From the NCBI GenBank assembly GCA_934454585.1, contig CAKSFP010000061.1, positions 1-6,646 of the forward strand: DNA of 6,646 nucleotides, written 5' to 3'. Made by a program: the position numbers and the translations under genes. Positions 1 through 5,924 of this stretch are shown here, one piece after another (within the stretch, counting starts at the first letter, position 1; each line of letters opens with the position of its first letter). A model generated the notes under the pieces. It ran no database searches, was not told where the DNA came from, and was given only the letters and a program-made list of their open reading frames with translations. The stretch is from an uncultured Clostridia bacterium (lineage in GTDB: Bacteria > Bacillota > Clostridia > UMGS1810).

Positions 1-32
1 GCGGGCGACCACGCAGGGTCGCCCCTACAATG
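1..32. repeat. Palindromic GGGCGACC repeat, cut by the window edge
   Basis: Bases 3-10 (GGGCGACC) and 17-24 (GGTCGCCC) form a perfect 8-bp stem around a 6-base loop, followed by CCTACAATG. A related but degenerate hairpin with the same GGGCGACC arm lies at 3203-3227, so this is probably a dispersed intergenic element. From memory, similar GGGGCGACC palindromes are scattered through gut Clostridia genomes; I could not check this. It lies about 40 bases past the copA stop and could end or protect that transcript, but no T-tract is visible before the window ends. Confidence 0.6.
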
Positions 33-61
33 TACCTGTTACGATTTGATCAGATTAACAC

Positions 62-265
62 TTATTCGACCACCTTATAGTCCTGAGCTTCCACAGCTGC
101 TTTGAGCGTGTCAAACGGTACATTATCTGTGAGCGTAACCACAGCGGTTCCTTTTTCGTGGCTCACCTCTGCACTCTCAACGCCGTTTATCTCCTCAAGG
201 CATTTTTTCACCCTCGCCTCACAGTGGCTGCACATCATTCCTTCGATTTTAAGTGTTTTTGTCAT
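62..265 (-). other. Nested CopZ-like copper chaperone frame with its own ribosome binding site
   Basis: This is the last 67 codons of copA, in the same frame. Met777 (ATG at 265-263) is preceded by GGAGGAAA at 278-271, leaving eight bases between GGAGG and the ATG, which is ideal for initiation. The encoded peptide is a complete HMA fold of normal CopZ length with the metal motif GMMCSHC, a type that carries Cu(I) to CopA. I infer that copA and copZ were once adjacent genes fused by loss of the copA stop codon, and that internal initiation could still release free chaperone. The alternative is that the site is a relic and only the fusion is made. Confidence 0.6.
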
Positions 266-2593
266 ATTCTTTTCCTCCATGTTTTCATTTTTTCTAACCT
301 TTATAACATCGGCGCTGACTTTTGAGTTCTTTGCTTTGTGCCTGCCGCCGAGCTTGACGGTGTTCAGCCTGAGCGCATTCGTCACTACACAAAAGCTTGA
401 AAGGCTCATTGCCGCCGCACCGAGCATCGGGTTTAGCTGCCAGCCGAATGTATGAATAAAAACCCCCGCCGCAATCGGTATGCCCAGCACATTGTAGATG
501 AATGCCCAGAAAAGATTTTCGTGTATGTTTCGCAGCGTAGCGCGGCTTAAGTTTATGGCAGACACCACATCCGACAGCGAGCTTTTCATCAGCACCACAT
601 CTGCAGCGTCAATGGCTATGTCCACTCCGGCGCCTATCGCTATGCCAATGTCCGCGCGCGTGAGCGCCGGAGCATCATTTATGCCGTCGCCAACCATTGC
701 CACCTTGCCGCCCTTCATGAGTTCGCTCACGGCGCTCTCCTTGCCGTCCGGCAGCACATCGGCAATCACTTCGTCTATGCCGGCCGTCTTTGCGATTGCC
801 TCGGCGGTGCGCCTGTTGTCTCCCGTCAGCATAACCACTCTTATGCCGCTGCCGCGCAGTTCGCTTATCGCCTCGGCGCTGTCGTCTTTTATCACATCCG
901 AAACGGCTATTATGCCGAGCATTTTTTTGTCGGTACAAAAGAACAGTGGCGTTTTGCCTTGAGATGACAGTTTTTCTGCTTGGGTTATTAAATCGTTGTC
1001 TGCATCGGCATGAGTTTTGATAAAGTTCATGTTGCCGCCGTACACTGCGGTTCCGTCTGTCTCTCCCATGAGTCCGTTGCCGGGCAGAGCGGTGAAGTTC
1101 TCGGTCGCTCTTGCCGTCAGTCCGTTTTCGGCGGCATACTCCACAATGGCTTTTGCAAGCGGATGTTCGCTCTTGATTTCGAGTGAATATGCACTTTCAA
1201 TAAGCTCGTTTTCGCCGGTCCCGTCGGTGCAGATTATGTCCGTCACGGTCGGTTTGCCCTTTGTCACCGTGCCGGTCTTGTCCAGGACAACTGTCTTTAT
1301 TCTGCCGGTCTCCTCAAGCGCCGCGGCAGTCTTGAACAGTATGTTGTGCTTTGCGCCGACTCCGTTGCCGACCATTATTGCCACGGGGGTGGCAAGTCCG
1401 AGTGCGCACGGACAGCTGATCACCAGCACGGATATGCCGCGCGCCAGGGCGTAGCCGAACGACGCACCGAACAGCATCCATGCAACCGTTGTCACCACGG
1501 CTATCGTGATGACGGTCGGCACGAATATTGCCGACACCCTGTCGGCAATTTTTGCAATCGGCGCTTTGGTTGCCGCCGCGTCGCCGACCATCTGTATTAT
1601 CTTGGAGAGTGTAGTGTCGGCGCCCACATCGGTCGCGCGGCACTTTATATATCCCGATTGGTTCACCGTTGCGGCAGATACCTTGTCGCCGACGGTCTTG
1701 TCCGCCGGTATGCTCTCTCCGGTGAGCGCCGACTCGTTCACGGCGCTGCTACCCTCGGTCACAATTCCGTCCGCCGGTATGCTGTCGCCGGGGCGCACTA
1801 TGAATATGTCGCCTTTTTGCACTTCCTCGGCAGGCACGGTTATTTCCTTGCCGTCTCTCTCAATGACGGCGGTTTTCGGAGAGAGCTCCATAAGTCCTTT
1901 CAGGGCGTTTGTCGTTTTGCCCTTGGAGCGCGCCTCGAGCATCTTGCCCAGGGTTATCAGGGCGAGGATCATGGCGGCGGACTCAAAGTAGAATTCGTGC
2001 ATATAGTGCATAACAAGTTCGCTGTCGCCGTGAACCTGTGCGCCCGTCATGGCAAACAGCGCATATGTGCTGTAGATAAACGATGCTCCGGCACCGAGCG
2101 ACACGAGGGTGTCCATGTTCGGAGCCTTGTTTTTTACAGATTTGAATCCGCTTATAAAGAATTTTTGGTTTATCACCATGACGCCGATTGTGAGCAGCAG
2201 CTGCGCAAGTCCCATTGCCACATGGTTGCCGTCAAAGAACGGCGGCAGCGGCCAGCCCCACATCATGTGACCCATGGAAAAATACATGAGCACCGCCAGC
2301 AGCGCAAGCGACCATATCAGCCTGTATTTCAGGAGTGTTATCTCTTTGTCAAATGACATACCGTCGTCCGCTTTCGGCGCGGACTTGGCGTCGGAATCCG
2401 CACGCAATGCGCCGTAACCGGCGTTCTCTACCGCCGCTATGATTGCCGCGTCACTCGCCGTGCCGTCCGCCACCATGGAGTTTGTGAGCAGGTTTACCGT
2501 GCACTGCGTCACGCCGTCCAACGCCGATACCGCTTTTTCAACCCTTGCGCTGCACGCCGCACAGCTCATTCCGCTTATGCTGTAGTGTCTCAT
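62..2593 (-). CDS. copA: Copper-exporting P1B-type ATPase with a fused C-terminal CopZ-like domain
   Basis: This inner-membrane pump couples ATP hydrolysis to export of Cu(I) from the cytoplasm. The 843-residue protein starts with an HMA copper-binding domain (GMSCAAC at residues 8-14). It has the actuator TGES (291-294), the membrane copper site CPC (394-396), the phosphorylated Asp in DKTGT (438-442), the nucleotide-binding HP pair (477-478), GDGIND (635-640), the YN pair of the seventh membrane helix (700-701) and M729/S732/S733 in the eighth. CPC with YN and MxxSS is the Cu(I) (P1B-1) signature. The loops near residues 103-130 and 188-203 are rich in Met and His. The unusual part is a second HMA domain at the far C-terminus (about 777-843, metal pair C788/C791) after a charged linker; most CopA proteins keep their HMA domains at the N-terminus. 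Start: ATG at 2593 with GGGAGG nine bases upstream. The upstream frame stops in the overlapping TAATG, so translation is probably coupled. Confidence 0.96.
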   Translation of the reverse strand: MRHYSISGMSCAACSARVEKAVSALDGVTQCTVNLLTNSMVADGTASDAAIIAAVENAGYGALRADSDAKSAPKADDGMSFDKEITLLKYRLIWSLALLAVLMYFSMGHMMWGWPLPPFFDGNHVAMGLAQLLLTIGVMVINQKFFISGFKSVKNKAPNMDTLVSLGAGASFIYSTYALFAMTGAQVHGDSELVMHYMHEFYFESAAMILALITLGKMLEARSKGKTTNALKGLMELSPKTAVIERDGKEITVPAEEVQKGDIFIVRPGDSIPADGIVTEGSSAVNESALTGESIPADKTVGDKVSAATVNQSGYIKCRATDVGADTTLSKIIQMVGDAAATKAPIAKIADRVSAIFVPTVITIAVVTTVAWMLFGASFGYALARGISVLVISCPCALGLATPVAIMVGNGVGAKHNILFKTAAALEETGRIKTVVLDKTGTVTKGKPTVTDIICTDGTGENELIESAYSLEIKSEHPLAKAIVEYAAENGLTARATENFTALPGNGLMGETDGTAVYGGNMNFIKTHADADNDLITQAEKLSSQGKTPLFFCTDKKMLGIIAVSDVIKDDSAEAISELRGSGIRVVMLTGDNRRTAEAIAKTAGIDEVIADVLPDGKESAVSELMKGGKVAMVGDGINDAPALTRADIGIAIGAGVDIAIDAADVVLMKSSLSDVVSAINLSRATLRNIHENLFWAFIYNVLGIPIAAGVFIHTFGWQLNPMLGAAAMSLSSFCVVTNALRLNTVKLGGRHKAKNSKVSADVIKVRKNENMEEKNMTKTLKIEGMMCSHCEARVKKCLEEINGVESAEVSHEKGTAVVTLTDNVPFDTLKAAVEAQDYKVVE

Positions 2594-2608
2594 TATGTCA
2601 TGCCTCCC
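2591..2608 (-). promoter_or_regulatory. copA ribosome binding site and stop/start overlap
   Basis: GGGAGG (2608-2603) lies nine bases before the copA ATG (2593-2591). The upstream AraC-like frame reads ATG ACA TAA here, and its TAA (2595-2593) shares one base with the copA start (TAATG). The ribosome binding site therefore lies inside the end of the upstream frame, the usual layout for coupled translation. Confidence 0.75.
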
Positions 2609-2967
2609 TGTTTTACTCTCATTTCGTCGGACAGGGCTATTACCGATTTTTGATATTCTGTCGGTGTCATGCCCGTTCGAAGCTTAAACTGTCTTGAAAA
2701 GTGATGAATACTGTCGTATCCGAGTTTGTCGGCAATTTGCGATATATTCATATTTCCGCTTCGTATATATTTTTTGCTTCCTTCGTTTTTTGATAAGTTA
2801 GTCTTAACACACTCATATGATATCACAGTTGAGCCGATTTTGCAAATTATTTGACCTATTTTGTATAGATTTTTTTGATGCACGGTGATAGAATTGTGTA
2901 TAGAGATGTATTGGTGATTTGCCATGAAAACGGAACTACACAATGCTTGCGATAAAGAATGTGACAA
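2593..2967 (-). pseudogene. AraC-family regulator remnant, second helix-turn-helix only
   Basis: Only the C-terminal part of this 124-codon open frame is recognisable. From about residue 66 (near 2770) to residue 108 it reads like the end of the connecting helix plus the second helix-turn-helix of AraC/XylS regulators, with ISQIADKLGYDS, HHFSRQFK and TGMTPTEYQKS. The first helix-turn-helix and any sensing domain are absent, and the residues before 66 do not resemble the family. No start looks good: TTG at 2967 and ATG at 2925 lack ribosome binding sites, and ATG at 2751 (52 codons) has only a weak one. Full AraC DNA-binding domains need about 100 residues with both motifs, so this is probably non-functional as a regulator. 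It overlaps copA by one base and may survive as a leader that couples copA translation. A complete small regulator of an unusual type is possible but less likely. Confidence 0.6.
2817..2845 (-). promoter_or_regulatory. Likely sigma-A promoter of the copA transcript
   Basis: On the minus strand TTGCAA (2845-2840) is followed after 17 bases by TATCAT (2822-2817), with TG one base before it, which makes an extended -10. Transcription would start near 2810 and run through the AraC remnant into copA. A 12-base interrupted inverted repeat, GTTA-N4-TAAC, at 2797-2808 sits just after the predicted start and could be an operator, though repeats this short arise often by chance. No CopY box (TACANNTGTA) was seen here. 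Confidence 0.5.
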
Positions 2968-3099
2968 TTGTCATGCCCGATCATCTGATTCCCGACGGGG
3001 TTGTCATAACGAAGAACGGAAAGATAAGCGACTTTGACAGAAAACTTGAGATGCCGCCCGGGGGCGGAGGTTGTTGACGGCGGCGGAAACTACGCCGGA
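2943..3099 (+). pseudogene. N-terminal fragment of a NagA-like amidohydrolase, frameshifted
   Basis: From ATG at 2943 the frame reads MLAIKNVTIVMPDHLIPDG, then VVITKNGKISDF, the usual opening beta-sandwich strand of N-acetylglucosamine-6-phosphate deacetylase and related amidohydrolases. It stops at 3075-3077. The run of five G at 3060-3064 explains the break: with four G the frame continues as PPGAEVVDGGGNYAG, as expected just before the first metal-binding His motif. That motif and everything after it are missing, so only ~52 of roughly 370-390 codons remain and no enzyme can be made. The assignment to the amidohydrolase group is fairly safe; NagA itself rests on resemblance alone. A weak plus-strand promoter (TTGATG 2875-2880, 18 bases, TATAGA 2899-2904) may be its old promoter. 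Confidence 0.6.
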
Positions 3100-3103
3100 C
3101 GCA

Positions 3104-3196
3104 ACGACTCACATTTTTTCAAACCTCATTATCTATGCGGCAGTGTTCTTTCTCATCACAAGGTATTTTATGAAAAATAAACTTAATCTGCAATAA
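3104..3196 (+). pseudogene. C-terminal fragment of a membrane permease
   Basis: In the frame ending at TAA 3194-3196 the sequence reads SNLIIYAAVFFLITRYF and then MKNKLNLQ: one hydrophobic helix closed by a basic tail. This resembles the final helix of ABC-2-type transporter permeases, where a last membrane helix ends in a short Lys-rich tail. It begins right where the amidohydrolase fragment stops (junction somewhere in about 3097-3113) and has no start of its own. I infer that a deletion joined the two genes. The ABC assignment is tentative because about 28 residues are too few to be sure. Confidence 0.4.
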
Positions 3197-3227
3197 AAAA
3201 CAGGGGCGACCGGTTGCGGCCGCCCTT
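3195..3227 (-). terminator. Rho-independent terminator after the XRE gene
   Basis: Bases 3204-3212 (GGGCGACCG) pair with 3217-3225 (CGGCCGCCC) around a GTTG loop, with one A/C mismatch. Read on the minus strand the hairpin is followed by CCTGTTTTTTATTG, so the T-tract supports termination of leftward transcription from the regulator gene that ends at 3367. On the plus strand it is followed by TTAAAA, which is weak. The stem shares its GGGGCGACC arm with the repeat at the left edge, so this terminator may derive from a dispersed element. Confidence 0.65.
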
Positions 3228-3230
3228 AAA

Positions 3231-3262
3231 ACTATCGAAAAAGTTCAGATTTTTTCGATAGT
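3231..3262. repeat. Perfect 12-bp inverted repeat
   Basis: ACTATCGAAAAA (3231-3242) and TTTTTCGATAGT (3251-3262) are exact inverted copies around an 8-base loop (GTTCAGAT). TTCAGA in the loop (3244-3249) can instead pair with TCTGAA (3262-3267), giving a competing shorter hairpin. No long T-tract follows on either strand, so a terminator role is uncertain. Together with the adjacent GC-rich hairpin it may be one composite intergenic repeat. Nothing else is recognised between here and the XRE stop at 3367. Confidence 0.6.
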
Positions 3263-3366
3263 CTGAAACCGCGCGATAGCAAATTGCGAGGTTTATATTT
3301 GGAATGATGTTTTTTCAAGACCTTATAATGGCGATAATTTTTTTGTGAAAATACAACTTTATAATC

Positions 3367-3567
3367 CTATTTCTTTCTGTATACTAACACTTCCTCTACC
3401 TTGCAGTCAAGATAAGAACATAAATCATCGAGAGTCTGTGTGCTTATGGGTTTGTCATGCTTAAGCCGGTCGATAAGACTTCTGCTTACGCCGAATTCAT
3501 TGATAAGTCTGTATGTCGAAATTCCCCTTTCTTTCATAGTTTTATAAAGCGGTTCATAAGAAATCAT
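3367..3567 (-). CDS. Small XRE-family (Cro/C1-type) transcriptional regulator
   Basis: The 66-residue protein is essentially one Cro/C1 helix-turn-helix domain. Residues 17-36 (STYRLINEFGVSRSLIDRLK) form the helix-turn-helix, and the last third (STQTLDDLCSYLDCKVEEVL) is the usual closing pair of helices. Such proteins bind palindromic DNA as dimers; no sensor domain is present. I chose ATG at 3567 because GGGAGGGG (3582-3575) sits just upstream; the GTG at 3585, which would add six residues, lies on top of that site. The gene is divergent from the zinc-ribbon operon and their promoters share one -35 region, so it is probably the operon's repressor and autoregulated through the palindromes at 3623-3673. 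What releases repression is not visible. A hairpin with a T-tract at 3227-3195 ends it. Confidence 0.85.
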   Translation of the reverse strand: MISYEPLYKTMKERGISTYRLINEFGVSRSLIDRLKHDKPISTQTLDDLCSYLDCKVEEVLVYRKK

Positions 3568-3591
3568 TACGCTATCCCCTCCCACCTTATA

Positions 3592-3620
3592 ATAGTAAAA
3601 TATACTCTTAGTATTGACAA
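3592..3620 (-). promoter_or_regulatory. Leftward promoter of the XRE gene
   Basis: TTGTCA (3620-3615) is followed after 17 bases by TACTAT (3597-3592); TATTAT at 3594-3589 is an alternative -10 with a longer spacer. The predicted start near 3585 leaves a very short leader before the ribosome binding site at 3582-3575. The -35 overlaps the -35 of the rightward promoter on the opposite strand, so the two promoters likely compete for polymerase. A small inverted repeat ATACT-CTT-AGTAT (3602-3614) lies in its spacer. Confidence 0.5.
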
Positions 3621-3642
3621 TTGTCTATAAATAGAGTATAAT
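3614..3642 (+). promoter_or_regulatory. Consensus sigma-A promoter of the zinc-ribbon operon
   Basis: TTGACA (3614-3619), a 17-base spacer and TATAAT (3637-3642) match the housekeeping consensus in all twelve positions. Transcription should start near 3649. A promoter this strong normally needs a repressor, which fits the operator-like palindromes in its spacer and over its start point and the divergent XRE gene. Confidence 0.85.
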
Positions 3643-3673
3643 CATTATATGCTCTATATATAGAGCATATAAT
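3623..3673. promoter_or_regulatory. Paired operator-like palindromes at the operon promoter
   Basis: Bases 3644-3673 form a perfect 30-bp palindrome with the core GCTCTATATATAGAGC (3651-3666), spanning the predicted start point. A second site, GTCTATAAATAGAG (3623-3636), matches 12 of 14 bases of the core CTCTATATATAGAG (3652-3665) and lies between the -35 and -10. The two centres are 29 bp apart, close to three helical turns, so two dimers could sit on roughly the same DNA face. I infer these are binding sites for the adjacent XRE regulator. Alternatively, much of the large palindrome is transcribed and could fold as a 5' hairpin that stabilises the mRNA. Confidence 0.65.
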
Positions 3674-3701
3674 AAGTTTTATTGCAATTTTTTTAAGAAG
3701 A

Positions 3702-3716
3702 AAGGGGATTTTTTTT
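3702..3716 (+). promoter_or_regulatory. Ribosome binding site followed by an eight-T tract
   Basis: AAGGGG (3702-3707) is a fair Shine-Dalgarno site for the ATG at 3717. The nine-base spacer is one A followed by eight T (3709-3716). Slippage in this tract would change the spacing and so the translation level of the first operon gene. Confidence 0.55.
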
Positions 3717-4325
3717 ATGTCATTTTGTCCAAATTGCGGGTCTGAGTTAAACGATGGAGCAAAATTCTGTCAAGCCTGCGGAGGAGCCGTTGGCGAAGGG
3801 GGTACACAAAATCAGCAGGCACAGTATCAGCAACCCTACCAGGCACAATATCAAATGCCTTATCAGGCAAAGTATTATGCACCTGCCAAAAACATTGTTC
3901 AGCAACTCTCCGATAAAGTTAAAATTCAGGGGATTTTGGCAGTTGTAATAGCCTGTATACAGTATCTTATGGGATTTTTGTTTATTATTGCCGGTGCAGA
4001 CAGTTATGACGGCACAGGTCTTATTGTGTACGGCATATTTGTATTGGCTGTTGCTGTTGCAAATACGGTTATCGGTGTCCAAAACTTCAAATTCAGCACA
4101 GATGTATTGAGGTGTCCCGTCGGAATAATCAGCAGATTTTCGCCTATCGGCGGTTGTGTGGGTACTCTTATTTATAATGTTTTGTTCGGCGGTATTATCG
4201 GCATTGCAATATCAATTTATGCATTTATAATAAGAAATTTTGTAATAACCAACGAAATGCAGTTCGCTGAAATAGAGAATAAGTACAATATGCAGTTTGC
4301 GCAAAGCAAGGCTGCAAATGTCTGA
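3717..4325 (+). CDS. Zinc-ribbon membrane protein with Gln/Tyr-rich linker (202 aa)
   Basis: The function is unknown. The N-terminus is a zinc ribbon with Cys at 4, 7, 18 and 21 (FCPNCG, FCQACG), expected to bind one zinc and lie in the cytoplasm. Residues 30-56 are a low-complexity linker built from QYQ/PYQA units. Hydrophobic segments follow at about 70-93, 102-122 and 147-172, separated by a conserved-looking stretch rich in Gly and Pro (133-150, PVGIISRFSPIGG). A polar tail (173-202) ends the protein. The layout resembles the zinc-ribbon domain-containing membrane proteins common in Clostridia, often annotated only as hypothetical. It is the first gene behind the consensus promoter. The next gene's ribosome binding site overlaps its stop codon, so the two are co-expressed. 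Start: ATG at 3717, after AAGGGG and directly before the zinc ribbon. Confidence 0.85.
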   Translation: MSFCPNCGSELNDGAKFCQACGGAVGEGGTQNQQAQYQQPYQAQYQMPYQAKYYAPAKNIVQQLSDKVKIQGILAVVIACIQYLMGFLFIIAGADSYDGTGLIVYGIFVLAVAVANTVIGVQNFKFSTDVLRCPVGIISRFSPIGGCVGTLIYNVLFGGIIGIAISIYAFIIRNFVITNEMQFAEIENKYNMQFAQSKAANV

Positions 4326-4335
4326 GGTAACTGAT

Positions 4336-5901
4336 ATGATCTGTAACAATTGCGGAAAAGAAAATGCAGACGGAAATAAGTTTTGCGTGTATTGTGGACA
4401 TGATTTTGAAAAAACACAGACAGAAAATGTGAATATGGCACAGGGTGCAAATGTGAAACAAAACGCATCTTCGACTGATTTTGTCGCCGTTGAGCACAGC
4501 AAAAATATTTCAAATCTCGAAACGCAGGAGTATTTAGAGCGTCAAAAAGCGGAAAATATAATACGAGGAACACTAAAAAGGGAAAAAGCTTCGTCTGTGA
4601 TATGGCTGATTTCAGGAATTTTGCAGTGCTTAATGTTTGTGATATTTATGTGTCAGAGTACATTCTCCGCGGTTCTTAATATTCATTATTTTTCGGAATA
4701 TGACAATGGTTCTTTCGGCAATTTTATAGGATATATGCCGTTTCCTTTGATAATTATTCTGCGCTTTGCAATATTAATTACCGCTGTTGTGGGAATAAAG
4801 CTTTTCCTTAAAAGAAAATCGGAAAAGCAGATTGTTAATTTACCGCAAAAAACAGCAATACTGATGCTTGTATCTCAGGTGGTTATTTGGATTATAGTTG
4901 CAATATGGGATAAATTGCCGCATTGCAGTGTAGGTTACATTTACAGCAGCATAGAATATTTTACCGCAGAATTTGTGGATACTGTTGCGAACAAAATAGG
5001 CATTTGGATTATGCGTAAGGGCATCAACATAAATGCTGCATTTCATTTTTTCAAAGCGGCATTGATTCTGATTTTTGCTCTGCCTGTTGTTTCGTCTTTG
5101 CTTGAAGTTATCAATGCCGTTGTTGTTAAGAAAAACAAAGCGGTATTTGAGGAAGAAACAGACAATGCGGGTAAGATAAGAAGAACACCGTTAAGGTGCA
5201 TATCCGCGGTTATATGTGTTTTTGTTGCCGTTTCGTCTGTTTACCTTTTTGCAGATGCAACCTTTGCTAAAATCCGTTCCAATGATGAGGAGCATCTTAA
5301 ATCAGAAATTGAATATGGTCATCTTTACAACTTTGAAACAAGCATAGACGATGCGATTAACGCCATTGCCGAAAAAATATGCAAGACAGAAACAAATTAC
5401 AAGCCGACATTCACCTATGACAACATGGACCCATATGAAATAAGTACATATAACAAATATCTTAGAATGTACTTTCCGCTTACAAAAGAGCAAAAACGGA
5501 TCAGATATATGCGGGTAAGTATAAATGGAGAAGCTTCTGATGTATCTATGACATTTAGAGTTGATACAGATAATGATACTATAGATTTGTTCAGCCTTGA
5601 TATAAACAGCAAAAAAATAGACGAAGAAGAAAAGGGAAAATTTATTGCAGAGTATTTCAGCGACGCCTCAGAAGAACTTTATGATGACGGCGAATATTAC
5701 ATGGAATACGGCAAATATATTTCAAACGATCAAAGATTGTACAGTTTGCCTGAATACGGCACCGCTTCGGAATATACATATAAAAAATCAGGCACAAAAG
5801 ATGTATATGATTATGAGGTTAAAGGAGGCATTCTGTGGCTTAAGGTGTCCGTTATGGTCGATGATGATGAAGAATTTTACTGGGTGCCAGTATCTGACTG
5901 A
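4336..5901 (+). CDS. Zinc-ribbon polytopic membrane protein with acidic C-terminal domain (521 aa)
   Basis: The function is unknown. I chose ATG at 4336 because GAGG (4324-4327, overlapping the previous stop) lies eight bases upstream and because this start puts the zinc ribbon first, as in both neighbours; ATG at 4318 or TTG at 4297 would run into the preceding gene. The zinc ribbon uses Cys 3, 6, 17 and 20 (CNNCG, CVYCG). A polar, probably helical linker (about 22-85) follows, then membrane segments near 88-106, 135-157, 172-191, 238-262 and 286-307. The last ~214 residues form a strongly acidic soluble domain rich in Asp, Glu and Tyr. With five membrane segments and a cytoplasmic zinc ribbon, this domain would face outside. 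I recognise no enzymatic motif in it. Ten bases separate this gene from the one before and 23 from the one after, so all three form one operon. Confidence 0.85.
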   Translation: MICNNCGKENADGNKFCVYCGHDFEKTQTENVNMAQGANVKQNASSTDFVAVEHSKNISNLETQEYLERQKAENIIRGTLKREKASSVIWLISGILQCLMFVIFMCQSTFSAVLNIHYFSEYDNGSFGNFIGYMPFPLIIILRFAILITAVVGIKLFLKRKSEKQIVNLPQKTAILMLVSQVVIWIIVAIWDKLPHCSVGYIYSSIEYFTAEFVDTVANKIGIWIMRKGININAAFHFFKAALILIFALPVVSSLLEVINAVVVKKNKAVFEEETDNAGKIRRTPLRCISAVICVFVAVSSVYLFADATFAKIRSNDEEHLKSEIEYGHLYNFETSIDDAINAIAEKICKTETNYKPTFTYDNMDPYEISTYNKYLRMYFPLTKEQKRIRYMRVSINGEASDVSMTFRVDTDNDTIDLFSLDINSKKIDEEEKGKFIAEYFSDASEELYDDGEYYMEYGKYISNDQRLYSLPEYGTASEYTYKKSGTKDVYDYEVKGGILWLKVSVMVDDDEEFYWVPVSD

Positions 5902-5924
5902 TTAAACAAATGAGGAGATAATAT

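Noticed and set aside
102..1454. Several plus-strand frames within the copA region
   Set aside because: They are antisense shadows of copA without ribosome binding sites or recognisable domains.
1346..2356. Long plus-strand open frame (336 codons) opposite copA
   Set aside because: Its translation is rich in Arg, His and Cys with no domain pattern, as expected from the antisense of a GC-rich gene. The minus strand here encodes a complete, motif-perfect ATPase.
2851..2904. Possible plus-strand promoters (TTGACC, TATAGA motifs) before the amidohydrolase fragment
   Set aside because: Spacing and matches are only fair and the gene behind them is broken, so I mention them only as a possible old promoter.
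2962..2972. TGACAATTGTC occurring both here and at 3615-3625
   Set aside because: Here it lies inside the amidohydrolase fragment and encodes ordinary residues (Val-Thr-Ile-Val). The shared 11 bases look coincidental rather than a second operator.
4212..4573. Overlapping minus-strand frames opposite the second zinc-ribbon gene
   Set aside because: Three different frames are open at once because of AT-rich composition; none has a start site or domain, and the plus strand carries a clear gene.
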